Shown here piece after piece: positions 18,434-27,290 of a stretch of 64,000 bases of DNA; within the stretch, counting starts at the first letter, position 1; each line of letters opens with the position of its first letter. The notes below the pieces were generated by a model. The model did not search any database, was not told where the DNA came from, and saw nothing but the letters and a program-made list of their open reading frames with translations. Source of the DNA: Mycobacterium deserti (GTDB lineage Bacteria; Actinomycetota; Actinomycetes; Mycobacteriales; Mycobacteriaceae); NCBI RefSeq assembly GCF_025345615.1, contig NZ_JAODWD010000004.1, positions 62,001 to 126,000 of the forward strand, given 5' to 3'. Made by a program: the position numbers and the translations under genes.

Positions 18434-18835
18434 ATGAGCGAAACACTGACAATCAACGGGGCGGTCCCGATCGTCCCCTTCCGCGATCCACGCGGCGCGA
18501 TCGGATGGCTCGAGCGCGCTTTCGGGGCGGTCGCCACCTTGGTCGTTCCTCCGGAACCGGACCAGCCGCTGAAGCACGCCGAGGTGAGAATCGGCCATGG
18601 GCTCGTAATGGTCGACGACGCCGACTGCACCGACAGCCCCTTCGCGTTGCCCGGCCCGGTGGTGGTCTATGTCTCGGTCGACGATCCGGACGCCCTACAT
18701 GAACGGGCCGTCGCGGCGGGCGCCGCAATCGTCATGGGGCTGACCGACCAGGACTACGGCTCGCGGGAGTTCGCGGCCCGCGACCCGCACGGCAACGTCT
18801 GGAGCTTCGGCACCTATCGGCCGAGCCTCGGCTAG
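18434..18835 (+). CDS. VOC/glyoxalase-fold protein
   Basis: A 133-residue protein of the vicinal oxygen chelate superfamily with the paired beta-alpha-beta-beta-beta layout. Visible blocks are AVPIVPFRDPRGAIGWLERA, HAEVRIGHGLVMVDD, GPVVVYVSVDDPDALHERA and the closing FAARDPHGNVWSFGTY. The last is typical of PhnB/glyoxalase-like members. Whether it is an enzyme or a binding protein is not clear. It is preceded immediately by an AraC-type regulator, a pairing often seen for small-molecule response units. Confidence 0.85.
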   Translation: MSETLTINGAVPIVPFRDPRGAIGWLERAFGAVATLVVPPEPDQPLKHAEVRIGHGLVMVDDADCTDSPFALPGPVVVYVSVDDPDALHERAVAAGAAIVMGLTDQDYGSREFAARDPHGNVWSFGTYRPSLG

Positions 18836-18933
18836 CGCCTGTTCCAGCGACCGTGGGTGGTCTCGCCGTAGGGCAGGCCGAGCGCGCCGATCAGCACGGC
18901 CAGCAGGACGCCGAAGAAAACCAGTTCGAACAT
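18832..18933 (-). CDS. Small 33-residue membrane protein
   Basis: Reading the minus strand from ATG 18933 gives MFELVFFGVLLAVLIGAL, then GLPYGETTHGRWNRR and a stop. This is a single hydrophobic helix with a short polar, basic C-terminal tail. A purine-rich ribosome-binding site (GAGAGGAAC) precedes the ATG. The stop overlaps the converging VOC gene by four bases. A strong inverted repeat at 18959-18978 lies in its presumed promoter. It is too short for routine gene finders. Function unknown; it looks like a small regulatory or structural membrane peptide. Confidence 0.65.
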   Translation of the reverse strand: MFELVFFGVLLAVLIGALGLPYGETTHGRWNRR

Positions 18934-18958
18934 CGTTGTTCCTCTCGTGATTTCCGCT

Positions 18959-18978
18959 TACTACACACGCGTGTAGTA
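18959..18978. promoter_or_regulatory. Inverted repeat, candidate repressor operator
   Basis: TACTACAC (18959-18966) and GTGTAGTA (18971-18978) are perfect 8-base arms around ACGC. The site lies 26 bases upstream of the 33-residue membrane protein start. TetR-family operators often look like this. No TetR gene is present in the window, so the regulator would be encoded elsewhere. Confidence 0.5.
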
Positions 18979-19047
18979 GGGCGAACGTACGACGGAACCA
19001 ACCGGAAAAGCGCAACTTGTGTGGCACGGATCACTACCTACCGCAGT

Positions 19048-19061
19048 GTGACGACCGTCAC
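19048..19061. terminator. Short inverted repeat after the betaine-binding protein gene
   Basis: GTGACG and CGTCAC flank AC, just beyond the stop of the binding-protein gene (19069). It could be a weak terminator stem or an operator; there is no U-tract. Confidence 0.25.
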
Positions 19062-19068
19062 TAACAAG

Positions 19069-20043
19069 CTATTGGGCCGTGACGAAACCCCTGGCCACCA
19101 TCCAGTCGCGGGCCACGACGGCGGGGTCCTTACCCTCGACGTCGACCTGCTTGTTCATCTGCATGATGGCGTCGTTGGTCAGTGCGGCAGTTACTGGCGC
19201 GGTGACGTCGGCGATCTGCGGATGCGCTTCGAAGAACTCGCGCTTCATGGTGACCGATGGGTTGTAGTGGGCGAAGAACTGCTTGTCGTCGGTGAGCACG
19301 ACGAGGTCCAGCGCAGCGATTCTGCCGTCGGTGGTGAACACCTCGCCGAAGTCGCATTGCGACCCGTCGGCGGTGGCCTGATAGATGATGCCGACCTGCA
19401 GCACGGGGGTCTGCGCCCGCCCGGGGTCGAATCCGTACGCGGCCGCCATCCCGGGGTAACCGTCTTGGCGCGCGCGGAACTCGGTGTCCACACAGGTCTT
19501 GGCCGCAGCGGGATTGCGCTTGACCAGATCGGCGTACTGCGAGAGGTTCTCGACTCGGGTGCGCGCGATGGTCTGCCGACTGGCGGCGAGCGCGTAGGTG
19601 TCGTCCATCGGACCGGGGTTCAGCCAGACCATGTCGTTGCGTTTCAAGTCTTCGTCGCGAACGGCCTCGTACTGCGTCCTGGCGTCGGGTATCGGCTTCT
19701 CGTGGCCGAGGTAGTTGATCCACGCGTTGCCGGTGAATTCGTAGGCGACGTCGACCTGGCCCCGCAACTGCGCTTCCCTGGTGCTGCGGGAGCCGACGAT
19801 GCCGGTGAGATCGCGGACGTCCGCGCCGGCCGCGGCCAGCGTGTATTCCAGGATGTAGCCCATGATCACCTGCTCGGTGTACTCCTTGGAGCCCACCGTG
19901 ATCTTCACGCCTTCCAGCGCCCGGTTGGGGGTGATCGATCCGGGCCCGACCATGAACGGCATGGCGCCGCCGGCCCCGAGCCCGCAGCCGGTGAGAAGCA
20001 GGGTGCACGCGGCGGACAGCGCCGCGATCTTGCGCCGAATCAT
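19069..20043 (-). CDS. proX: Glycine betaine/choline ABC transporter, substrate-binding lipoprotein
   Basis: OpuAC-type binding protein, 324 residues. The signal peptide ends in lipobox LLTGC, so it is membrane-anchored outside the cell. The family signature GSKEYTEQVIMGYILEYTL follows. A Trp/Tyr-lined pocket for a quaternary ammonium ligand is expected from the family (VWLNPGPMDDTYALA, YEFTGNAWINYLG). ATG 20043 overlaps the upstream permease stop (ATGA). It is the last gene of a four-gene operon whose order (permease, ATPase, permease, binding protein) resembles OpuB/OpuC systems. It may supply substrate to the betaine catabolic operon at 46-58 kb. Confidence 0.92.
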   Translation of the reverse strand: MIRRKIAALSAACTLLLTGCGLGAGGAMPFMVGPGSITPNRALEGVKITVGSKEYTEQVIMGYILEYTLAAAGADVRDLTGIVGSRSTREAQLRGQVDVAYEFTGNAWINYLGHEKPIPDARTQYEAVRDEDLKRNDMVWLNPGPMDDTYALAASRQTIARTRVENLSQYADLVKRNPAAAKTCVDTEFRARQDGYPGMAAAYGFDPGRAQTPVLQVGIIYQATADGSQCDFGEVFTTDGRIAALDLVVLTDDKQFFAHYNPSVTMKREFFEAHPQIADVTAPVTAALTNDAIMQMNKQVDVEGKDPAVVARDWMVARGFVTAQ

Positions 20044-20801
20044 CGGAGCCCCTTGGGGTTCAGGAAGTGTTCGGCGAGACCGCCGAACCAGTCGACCAGC
20101 AGAGCCAGGCACACGGCGAGCACACTGCCCAGAATCAGCGTCACGTTGTCCTGCAGCTTGTAGCCGGTGTCGATGAGGATGCCGAGTCCGCCGGCGTTCA
20201 CCAAGAACGACAGCGTCGCCGTTCCGACCGCGAGCACCAGTGACGTGCGCAGGCCGGCAAGGATGTACGGCACCGCCAGCGGCAGTTCGACCCGCGCGAG
20301 CAGTGCCTGCCGCGACATGCCCTGGCCGAGACCGGCGTCGATCAGCGACCGGTCGACCTGTGTGATGCCGAGGATCGTGCTCGCCAGGACGGGTAGCAGG
20401 GAGTAAAGCGCGATCGGCAGCACGCCTATCCAGAAACCCGTCTTGGCCGTCAGAAGGAACAGCAGCACCAGCAGACCGATCGCGGGCGCCGCCTGCCCCA
20501 CGTTGGCGATACCAACAAACAACGGCCGCAACGCCTTTGCGCCCGGACGGGTGACCAGAACACCGAGCGGCACACCGATCGCCAGTACGATGGCGGTGAC
20601 GGCGAAGGTGATCAGAAGATGCTGCCATATCAATGTGGCGACGTTCGCGACGTTGATGTTCTCCTTCTGGGTCGCAGTCAAGTCACGGTTGAACGCCCAG
20701 AACAACACCGCGGCGGCGACGATCAGCACCAGCACGGGTTGCACGAACAGCCGGCTACGCTCTCCCGGCGTCGCGCGGACGGTATCGGCGGCTGTCGTCA
20801 C
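20040..20801 (-). CDS. proZ: Glycine betaine/choline ABC transporter permease
   Basis: A 253-residue BPD-type permease with six or so helices. The coupling-loop EAA motif is in DAGLGQGMSRQALLARVELP, and conserved NVGQAAPAIGLLVLLF lies upstream. Its start overlaps the ATPase stop and its stop overlaps the binding-protein start, each by four bases. Compared with its partner permease it has an extra N-terminal helix (LVLIVAAAVLFWAF). The letter is assigned by analogy with ProXVWZ. Confidence 0.9.
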   Translation of the reverse strand: MTTAADTVRATPGERSRLFVQPVLVLIVAAAVLFWAFNRDLTATQKENINVANVATLIWQHLLITFAVTAIVLAIGVPLGVLVTRPGAKALRPLFVGIANVGQAAPAIGLLVLLFLLTAKTGFWIGVLPIALYSLLPVLASTILGITQVDRSLIDAGLGQGMSRQALLARVELPLAVPYILAGLRTSLVLAVGTATLSFLVNAGGLGILIDTGYKLQDNVTLILGSVLAVCLALLVDWFGGLAEHFLNPKGLR

Positions 20802-21988
20802 GGTTGCCCTTGCGCCGCCGCCGCGCTCGCGTCCGCCCGCAGCTTGGTGATGGTTTCAATCAACGTGTCCAAGGTGACCACACCCTCGTACCGGCTGCCC
20901 GAGCCGGTCACCACCGCCGAGGCGTGCTGCTCGGCCAAAATCGCCTCGAGCGCGTCCTCGAGGGTGGACTGCGTGCTCACCACGCCGAGCGACTCGGTCG
21001 CGTCAGCCAGAGCCGTCGCGTGCGCGAGCCTGCTCTCACGTACCCAGCTCACCGGGCGGTCCCGGTCGTCGAGCACGACAGCCCAATCGAACTCGCTGCC
21101 GGCCAACACGTTTCGCACCTGCTCGACGGAGTCGTCACGATGCACCGACGGATGTGACTGCAATGTCACGTCTTTGATCCGCATCAGCCCGAGTTGCTGT
21201 AACGACGCGCCGGAACCGACGAACCCCGCGACGATGTCGTCGGCGGGGTTGGCGAGGATGTTCTGCGGAGTGTCGTACTGCAGCACCTTGGATTGCTGAC
21301 CGAGGACGGTGATCCGGTCGCCCAGCTTGACCGCCTCACCGAAGTCGTGGGTGACGAACACGATGGTCTTGCGCAGTTCGGTCTGCAGTCGCAACAGTTC
21401 GTCCTGCAGGGTGCTGCGGGTGATCGGGTCGACCGCACCGAACGGTTCGTCCATCAACAGCACCGGCGGGTCGGCGGCCAGAGCACGGGCCACGCCAACG
21501 CGCTGCTGCTGCCCGCCGGACAACTGGCGCGGATACCGGTCGGCATACTGTGTCGGCTCGAGGCCGACGAGGTCGAGCAATTCATCGACCCGATCGGCGG
21601 TGCGCTTGCGGTCCCACCGCAGCAGTCCGGGAACGAGGCCGATGTTCTGCCGGATTGTCATGTGCGGGAACAGGCCTGCTTGCTGGATGGAGTATCCGAT
21701 GGACCGGCGCAACTCTGTGGGCTTTATCGACAACGCATCGTCGTCGCCGATCAGGATGCGGCCCGACGTCGGCTCCGAAAGCCGGTTGATCATGCGCATC
21801 ATCGTGGTCTTGCCGCAGCCCGACGGCCCGACGAACACCACGATCTCACCGGCCGGAATATCGAGCGACACGTTGTCGACCGCGGGACGGTCCGACCCGG
21901 GGTACACCTTGGACACTCCGTCGAGGACGATGCGCACGCCGGTGTTGCCCTGCGCGTCCGTCTCCGATGTTGCCGATTGCGTTGTCAT
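20798..21988 (-). CDS. proV: Glycine betaine/choline ABC transporter ATPase with CBS domains
   Basis: A 396-residue ATPase. Walker A is GPSGCGKTT, the Q-loop lies in YSIQQAGLFPHMT, the signature is LSGGQQQRVGVARAL, Walker B is VLLMDEPFGAVDP, and the switch His is in FVTHDFGEA. The C-terminal 130 residues form a CBS pair, seen as VVSTQSTLEDALEAILAEQ and YEGVVTLDTLIETITKL. In OpuA-type importers such a pair senses ionic strength or c-di-AMP. ATG 21988 overlaps the upstream permease stop. An osmotic-response role is plausible. Confidence 0.93.
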   Translation of the reverse strand: MTTQSATSETDAQGNTGVRIVLDGVSKVYPGSDRPAVDNVSLDIPAGEIVVFVGPSGCGKTTMMRMINRLSEPTSGRILIGDDDALSIKPTELRRSIGYSIQQAGLFPHMTIRQNIGLVPGLLRWDRKRTADRVDELLDLVGLEPTQYADRYPRQLSGGQQQRVGVARALAADPPVLLMDEPFGAVDPITRSTLQDELLRLQTELRKTIVFVTHDFGEAVKLGDRITVLGQQSKVLQYDTPQNILANPADDIVAGFVGSGASLQQLGLMRIKDVTLQSHPSVHRDDSVEQVRNVLAGSEFDWAVVLDDRDRPVSWVRESRLAHATALADATESLGVVSTQSTLEDALEAILAEQHASAVVTGSGSRYEGVVTLDTLIETITKLRADASAAAAQGQP

Positions 21989-22632
21989 CGAATGCCTTTC
22001 GATGTGGTAAGCCGGCCGACGAGCACCAGCGCGGCGTCGAGCGCAAGAGCGAGGACGACGATCAGCAGCGTTCCGGTGAGCGCCATGGGGATCGCCGTGG
22101 GACTGCCGACCCGCGCCAGACCCGCGAAGATGAGGTTGCCCAGGCCGGGACCCTTGACGTAGGCGGCGATCGCGAGCACGCCCATCGACATCTGTGTACT
22201 GATGCGCATCGCCGACAGGATCGACGGCCATACCAGGCGCAGCTCGACCCTGGCCAGGGTGTCCAGCCGGCTCATCCCGATTCCTCGTGCCGCATCGGTG
22301 AGCGCGGGGTCAAGCGCGTTGAGCCCGACGATGGTGTTGCGGATGATCGGCAGCAGAGAATAGAGCACCAGGGCCGCGACGCTGGGCAGCACGCCCAGTC
22401 CGAACATCGGAATGAGCAGGCCCAGAAGCGCGAACGCCGGCACGGTGAGGATCACGCTTGACGTCGCCGTCGCGAGGTTCGAAGCCAGCGGATTACGGTA
22501 GGTCGCGACCCCGATGGCGACTCCGACGAGCGTGGCTATGAGCACGCTTTGCACAACCGCGCTGACGTGTTGGTAGGAGTCGAAAAGCAACTGCGAATGG
22601 TGGGCGGTGATGTACTCCCACAGCGCGCGCAC
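21985..22632 (-). CDS. proW: Glycine betaine/choline ABC transporter permease, first gene of operon
   Basis: A 215-residue permease with five to six helices and the EAA loop in DAARGIGMSRLDTLARVELR. The GTG start (22632) has AGAAAGG upstream. It is the promoter-proximal gene of the importer operon; the following three genes all start inside the preceding stop codon, indicating tight translational coupling. A 12-base palindrome (22647-22658) lies just upstream. Confidence 0.9.
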   Translation of the reverse strand: MRALWEYITAHHSQLLFDSYQHVSAVVQSVLIATLVGVAIGVATYRNPLASNLATATSSVILTVPAFALLGLLIPMFGLGVLPSVAALVLYSLLPIIRNTIVGLNALDPALTDAARGIGMSRLDTLARVELRLVWPSILSAMRISTQMSMGVLAIAAYVKGPGLGNLIFAGLARVGSPTAIPMALTGTLLIVVLALALDAALVLVGRLTTSKGIR

Positions 22633-22646
22633 TGCGCCTTTCTACC

Positions 22647-22658
22647 CGATCATGATCG
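22647..22658. promoter_or_regulatory. 12-base palindrome upstream of the importer operon
   Basis: CGATCATGATCG is a perfect palindrome 15 bases before the GTG start. A site this short arises by chance several times per window, so operator function is weakly supported. Confidence 0.25.
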
Positions 22659-22719
22659 CATCGAAACCCTTTTCGACTTCGATTCGTGCTGAGTGAAAAA
22701 CTTGTCCGGGCGGGCGCGA

Positions 22720-23649
22720 ATGGCCATCGTGTCGAGAATGCAGGTGATCAAGCTCGGCGCCCACATCGGCGCCCGCATCGAGGGTGTGGACCTCGCCGCA
22801 GGCATCGAGTCGGCAACCGCGCGGGCCATCAATGCGGCCCTGCTCGAACACAAGGTGATCTTCTTCCGCGAGCAGCACGACCTCGACGATGCCGGACAGT
22901 TGGCGGTGGCCCGCCTCCTGGGCACTCCCACGACGGCCCACCCGACGGTGACATCGCGCGGTGAGCGCCTGTTGCCCATCGACTCTCGCTTCGACAAAGC
23001 CAACAGTTGGCACACCGACGTCACATTCGTCGACCGGATCCCCAAAGCCTCGCTACTGCGCGCGGTTACCCTGCCGCCGTACGGCGGCACCACCACCTGG
23101 GCGTCGACAGAAGCCGCCTACGACCGGCTTCCCGCTCCGCTCAAGGCTTTGACTGAAAATCTGTGGGCGGTGCACACGAATCAGTACGACTACGTCGGCC
23201 TGCACGACGAACCCAACCGGGCGCCGACCGACGAACAACGGGCCTACCGTCAGGAATTCGTCTCCGACCGCTACGAGACCGAGCATCCCGTCGTTCGCGT
23301 GCATCCCGAGACCGGCAGGCGCGTGCTGTTGCTCGGCCACTTCGTCAAGAAGTTCGTCGGGCTGGACCCTAGCGAGTCGGCCACGCTGTTCAACCTCCTG
23401 CAAACACGAGTCACCAAGCTGGAGAACACCGTTCGGTGGAATTGGCAGCTGGGCGACTTGGCAATATGGGACAATCGTGCCACTCAACATTATGCGGTGG
23501 CCGATTACGACGACCAGTACCGAAGGCTCAATCGCATCACCCTCGCAGGTGACATCCCGGTGGACGTCTACGGTCAGCGCAGCCGCGCCGTCGTCGGTGA
23601 CGCGTCGCGTTATTCCGATGTGGTCAGCCCCGTTCCGCTGGCCAGTTGA
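22720..23649 (+). CDS. TauD/TfdA-family Fe(II)/2-oxoglutarate dioxygenase, Rv3406-like
   Basis: A 309-residue non-haem iron oxygenase. The iron ligands are HxD in NSWHTDVTF and His in NRATQHYAV; the 2-oxoglutarate Arg is in [11 protein letters not shown]. The sequence closely follows M. tuberculosis Rv3406 as I remember it, an alkyl sulfate ester dioxygenase (for example [42 protein letters not shown]). It would release sulfate or aldehyde from sulfate esters, giving sulfur. ATG 22720 best matches that N-terminus; GTG 22693 and ATG 22738 remain possible. It is divergent from the betaine importer. Confidence 0.88.
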   Translation: MAIVSRMQVIKLGAHIGARIEGVDLAAGIESATARAINAALLEHKVIFFREQHDLDDAGQLAVARLLGTPTTAHPTVTSRGERLLPIDSRFDKANSWHTDVTFVDRIPKASLLRAVTLPPYGGTTTWASTEAAYDRLPAPLKALTENLWAVHTNQYDYVGLHDEPNRAPTDEQRAYRQEFVSDRYETEHPVVRVHPETGRRVLLLGHFVKKFVGLDPSESATLFNLLQTRVTKLENTVRWNWQLGDLAIWDNRATQHYAVADYDDQYRRLNRITLAGDIPVDVYGQRSRAVVGDASRYSDVVSPVPLAS

Positions 23650-23658
23650 GTCCTTGAG

Positions 23659-23958
23659 TCACAGCCGGTCCTTCTCGCGCGACATCAACGCGTTCTCGAG
23701 GTACACCCGCCGTTTCGGATGAGGCCGCGGCGCGGGGGGCTTCGCGGCGGCGACCATCCAGACGCCGATCCCGCACAACGCAGACACGATCGCGCCGGTC
23801 CAGTGAGGACTCCTCGCCGACGGCAGCGCCACCGCAGCCGCGGTAAAGACACGCACCTGCTGTTCGGTGATCAGCGTCGGCGCGTTGATCACCGGGGTCA
23901 GCGCAGGCGCCGGGCATTCGCACGTGCGTACCGCGCTACCTGTGTTTGTGGTTAACAC
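23659..23958 (-). CDS. Small single-helix membrane protein, hypothetical
   Basis: A 99-residue frame between converging and diverging genes. A hydrophobic segment (HWTGAIVSALCGIGVWMVAA) is followed by a basic Pro-rich stretch (AKPPAPRPHPKRRVYLENAL) and the tail MSREKDRL. The layout suggests an N-out or N-in single-pass protein with a cytosolic tail. The start is GTG 23958; a shorter start cannot be excluded, as the first 25 residues look less protein-like. No known family recognised. Confidence 0.55.
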   Translation of the reverse strand: MLTTNTGSAVRTCECPAPALTPVINAPTLITEQQVRVFTAAAVALPSARSPHWTGAIVSALCGIGVWMVAAAKPPAPRPHPKRRVYLENALMSREKDRL

Positions 23959-24040
23959 TCACGAAATACGCAGGTGAGAGGCGCGTGCAGGCGAAACCGG
24001 TCGCCTGTCACCGCGTTGGGTGGCGCCAGCAACGCGGGCG

Positions 24041-24052
24041 TACGGTGAATTG
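24041..24052 (+). promoter_or_regulatory. Leaderless -10 box of cobG
   Basis: TACGGT (24041-24046) is six bases before GTG 24053 and favours that start over GTG 24020. Confidence 0.4.
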
Positions 24053-25177
24053 GTGGCCCGTACCCGTGACCAGGACGCCTGCCCCGGCGCGCTGCAGGTG
24101 CACCAGGCCGCAGACGGCGGCCTGGCCCGAGTCCGGCTGCCCGGCGGCATGCTCACCGCCGCCCACCTCGCGGCGCTCGCGCAGGCGGCCACCACATGGG
24201 GTTCGCCCGCAATGGAGCTCACCTCCCGCGGCAACATCCAGATCCGCGGCATCGACGGGGCCGAGGCCACCCAGGCGCTCGCCGACGCGATCGCCGGAGC
24301 CGGCCTGCTGCCCTCGACGACGCACGAGCGGGTCCGCAACATCGTCGCCTCGCCGCTGTCCGGGCGCGTCGGCCCGTATCCCGACGTCCACGCCCTCGTG
24401 ACCGATCTCGACGTCGCGATCCGCTCCGAGCCCTCGCTGGCGACCCTGCCGGGCAGGTTTCTGTTCGGAATCGACGACGGCCGCGGCGACATCTCCGGCC
24501 TGGCCGCAGATGTGGGTCTCCACGTCGTCGACGAATCCGCGGCCCTGCTGCTCGCCGGCCGGGACACCGGCGTGCGCGTGGCCATGACTGACGCGGTTGC
24601 GACGCTTGTCGGCGTCGCGAACCGATTTGCCGAATGTCGCGGAACAGCCTGGCGCATAAGCGAACTCGATGACGCAGCATCGGTCTTGGGCGATCTGGTG
24701 GCCACTGCGCAGCCCGGAAGAACGTGGGAACCGATCACCCGCCCACCGGTCGGCTGGATCGAGCAGAACGATGGCAGGGTGACTCTGGCCGCCGCCGTGC
24801 CGCTGGGCGTGCTGCAGGCGCGCACCGCCGAATTCCTCGCCGCGATCGAGGCACCCATGGCCGTCACGCCGTGGCGTTCGGTGCTGGTCTTCGACCTCGA
24901 GGAGGGGGTCGCCGACGTGGCGCTGCGCGTCCTCGCCCCGCTCGGGTTGGTGTTCGACGCGAATTCGCCGTGGCTGTCGGTCAGCGCGTGCACCGGGCGG
25001 CCCGGCTGCGCGCACTCCGCCGCTGACGTGCGGGCGGACGCCGCCGCGGCGCTTGAGGATCCGGCCGACGGCCACCGGCACTTCGTGGGTTGCGACCGCG
25101 CGTGCGGTAGCCCGCCGTCCGCCGAGGTGTGGGTGGCAACCGGGAACGGATACGTGCGTCGCGCACCCGTAGGGTGA
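24053..25177 (+). CDS. cobG: Precorrin-3B synthase CobG
   Basis: Oxygen-dependent enzyme that converts precorrin-3A to precorrin-3B, marking the aerobic cobalamin route; 374 residues. It belongs to the sulfite/nitrite reductase ferredoxin-like family. The [4Fe-4S] cysteines are visible as [11 protein letters not shown] and GCDRACGSP near the C-terminus, with [13 protein letters not shown] in the first half. GTG 24053 is chosen on the TACGGT box. CobH follows four bases after the stop, so cobG-cobH-cobIJ form an operon matching Rv2064-Rv2066. Confidence 0.93.
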   Translation: MARTRDQDACPGALQVHQAADGGLARVRLPGGMLTAAHLAALAQAATTWGSPAMELTSRGNIQIRGIDGAEATQALADAIAGAGLLPSTTHERVRNIVASPLSGRVGPYPDVHALVTDLDVAIRSEPSLATLPGRFLFGIDDGRGDISGLAADVGLHVVDESAALLLAGRDTGVRVAMTDAVATLVGVANRFAECRGTAWRISELDDAASVLGDLVATAQPGRTWEPITRPPVGWIEQNDGRVTLAAAVPLGVLQARTAEFLAAIEAPMAVTPWRSVLVFDLEEGVADVALRVLAPLGLVFDANSPWLSVSACTGRPGCAHSAADVRADAAAALEDPADGHRHFVGCDRACGSPPSAEVWVATGNGYVRRAPVG

Positions 25178-25181
25178 GCAC

Positions 25182-25808
25182 GTGCTCGACTACATCCGCG
25201 ACGCCGCGGAGATCTACCGGCAGTCGTTCGCGACGATCCGCGCGGAGGCGGATCTGGCCCGGTTCCCCGATGACGTGGCTCGCGTCGTGGTGCGGTTGAT
25301 CCACACGTGCGGGCAGGTCGACGTCACCGAGCACATCGCCTACACCGACGACGTCGTCGCCAGGACGCACGCGGCGCTGGCCGCAGGCGCCCCGGTGCTG
25401 TGCGACTCGTCGATGGTCGCCTCGGGCATCACCCGGTCCCGGCTGCCGGCGGACAACGAGGTGGTGTCCCTGGTCGCCGACGAACGGGCCGCCGACCTGG
25501 CAGGCCGCCTCGGCTCGACCCGCTCGGCCGCGGCTGTGGACGTATGGGCCGACCGCCTGGGCGGAGCGGTGCTGGCGATCGGCAACGCGCCGACCGCGCT
25601 GTTCCGGCTGCTCGAACTTGTCGACAACGGTGCCCCGACCCCCGCCGCGGTGCTGGGCGGTCCGGTCGGCTTCGTCGGCTCGGCCCAGTCCAAGCAGGAA
25701 CTGATCGAACGGCCGCGCGGAATGGCCTATCTCGTCGTGACGGGTCGTCGCGGCGGAAGCGCAATGGCCGCCGCGGCCGTGAACGCGATTGCCAACGAGC
25801 GCGAATGA
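25182..25808 (+). CDS. cobH: Precorrin-8X methylmutase CobH
   Basis: A 208-residue isomerase that moves the C11 methyl to C12, forming hydrogenobyrinate. The catalytic His lies in [15 protein letters not shown], and [15 protein letters not shown] and [17 protein letters not shown] are family blocks. The GTG start is four bases after cobG; the stop overlaps the ATG of cobIJ (ATGA, 25805-25808). Confidence 0.95.
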   Translation: MLDYIRDAAEIYRQSFATIRAEADLARFPDDVARVVVRLIHTCGQVDVTEHIAYTDDVVARTHAALAAGAPVLCDSSMVASGITRSRLPADNEVVSLVADERAADLAGRLGSTRSAAAVDVWADRLGGAVLAIGNAPTALFRLLELVDNGAPTPAAVLGGPVGFVGSAQSKQELIERPRGMAYLVVTGRRGGSAMAAAAVNAIANERE

Positions 25809-27268
25809 GCAAGCAGGGAACCCTGTGGGGCGTCGGGCTGGGACCCGGTGACCCCGAACTGGTGACGGTCAAGGCGGCGCGGGTGATCGGCGAGGCCGAC
25901 GTCGTCGCCTACCACAGCGCACGCCACGGCAAGAGCATCGCGCGCAGCATCGCCGAGCCGTATCTGCGCGACGGGCAGGTGGAGGAACACCTGGTTTATC
26001 CGGTCACCACCGAGACCACCGATCATCCGGGCGGCTACGCGGGCGCTATCGAGGACTTCTACCGCGAGGCCGCCGAACGCATCGCCGCGCATCTCGAGGC
26101 CGGCCGCGACGTCGCGCTGCTGGCCGAGGGCGATCCGCTGTTCTACAGCTCCTACATGCACATGCACACGCGGCTGACGCAGCGCTTCAACGCGGTGATC
26201 GTTCCGGGCGTGACGTCGGTGAGCGCGGCGTCCGCGGCGACCGGGACGCCCCTCGTCGAGGGCGACCAGGTGCTGACCATACTTCCCGGCACGCTGCCGG
26301 TCGAAGAACTCGAGCGCCGCCTCGCCGACACCGACGCGGCCGTGGTGATGAAGTTGGGTCGCTCGTATCCGGTTGTCCGCAAGGCGCTTTCGTCAGCGGG
26401 GCGGCTGGACGACGCGTTTTACGTCGAACGCGCCAGCACCCCGCGTGAGCGGGTCCTGCCCGCAGGTGAGGTCGACGAGTCGTCGGTGCCCTACTTCTCG
26501 CTGGCGATGCTTCCCGGCACACCGCGCCGCGAGACTGCCAACGGCAGCGTGGCGGTGGTGGGCCTCGGTCCAGGCCACACCGAGTGGATGACACCGCAGA
26601 GCCGCCGCGAGCTCGCCGCGGCCACCGATCTGATCGGCTACGGCCCCTACCTCGACCGAGTCGGCGCACGCGGCGGGCAACGCAGGCATCCCAGCGACAA
26701 CACCGACGAACCGGCCCGCGCCCGGCTGGCCTGCACGCTGGCCGAACAGGGCGGCGCGGTTGCCGTGGTGTCCTCCGGTGACCCCGGTGTCTTCGCGATG
26801 GCGACCGCGGTGCTCGAGGAGGCCAAGCAGTGGCCCGGGGTCCAGGTGCGCGTCATCCCGGCGATGACCGCAGCGCAAGCGGTCGCGAGCCGGGTCGGGG
26901 CGCCGCTCGGCCACGACTACGCCGTGATCTCGCTGTCCGACCGGCTCAAACCCTGGGACGTGATCGTCGCGCGGCTGACCGCCGCCGCCGAGGCAGACCT
27001 CGTGCTGGCGATCTACAACCCCGCGTCGAAGAGCCGCACCTGGCAGGTCGGCGCGATGCGCGACCTGCTGCTCGAGCACCGCGATCCCGGCACCCCGGTG
27101 GTGGTCGGCCGCGACGTGTCGGGTCCGGACGAAGACATCAAGATCGTGCGGCTCGCGGATCTGGATCCGGCCGACGTCGACATGCGGTGCCTGCTGATCG
27201 TCGGCTCCTCTCAGACGCAGTGGTACGACGATCGGGTGTTCACGCCGCGGCGCTACCCCACCTCGTGA
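25805..27268 (+). CDS. cobIJ: Bifunctional precorrin-2 C20- / precorrin-3B C17-methyltransferase
   Basis: Two tetrapyrrole methylase domains in one 487-residue chain. CobI (about 1-240) begins [20 protein letters not shown] and has [16 protein letters not shown]. CobJ (about 245-487) begins [19 protein letters not shown] and has [14 protein letters not shown] and [14 protein letters not shown]. Each domain binds SAM. The fusion is the same as in M. tuberculosis Rv2066. Its ATG lies inside the cobH stop. Confidence 0.95.
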   Translation: MSKQGTLWGVGLGPGDPELVTVKAARVIGEADVVAYHSARHGKSIARSIAEPYLRDGQVEEHLVYPVTTETTDHPGGYAGAIEDFYREAAERIAAHLEAGRDVALLAEGDPLFYSSYMHMHTRLTQRFNAVIVPGVTSVSAASAATGTPLVEGDQVLTILPGTLPVEELERRLADTDAAVVMKLGRSYPVVRKALSSAGRLDDAFYVERASTPRERVLPAGEVDESSVPYFSLAMLPGTPRRETANGSVAVVGLGPGHTEWMTPQSRRELAAATDLIGYGPYLDRVGARGGQRRHPSDNTDEPARARLACTLAEQGGAVAVVSSGDPGVFAMATAVLEEAKQWPGVQVRVIPAMTAAQAVASRVGAPLGHDYAVISLSDRLKPWDVIVARLTAAAEADLVLAIYNPASKSRTWQVGAMRDLLLEHRDPGTPVVVGRDVSGPDEDIKIVRLADLDPADVDMRCLLIVGSSQTQWYDDRVFTPRRYPTS

Positions 27269-27277
27269 GGGCAGTGC

Positions 27278-27290
27278 TAACGTCCGGCGC
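27278..27290 (+). promoter_or_regulatory. Leaderless -10 box of the phosphotransferase gene
   Basis: TAACGT (27278-27283) is seven bases before GTG 27291, so this gene may be transcribed separately from cobIJ. Confidence 0.45.

Noticed and set aside
22647..22658. Palindrome CGATCATGATCG as a firm operator
   Set aside because: A 12-base palindrome is expected many times by chance in 64 kb; kept only as a weak regulatory note.
23959..24052. Possible cobalamin riboswitch upstream of cobG (a GCAGGCGAAACCGGTCGCC stretch faintly recalls a B12 box)
   Set aside because: The remaining conserved riboswitch elements are absent and the leader is too short; a leaderless start fits better.
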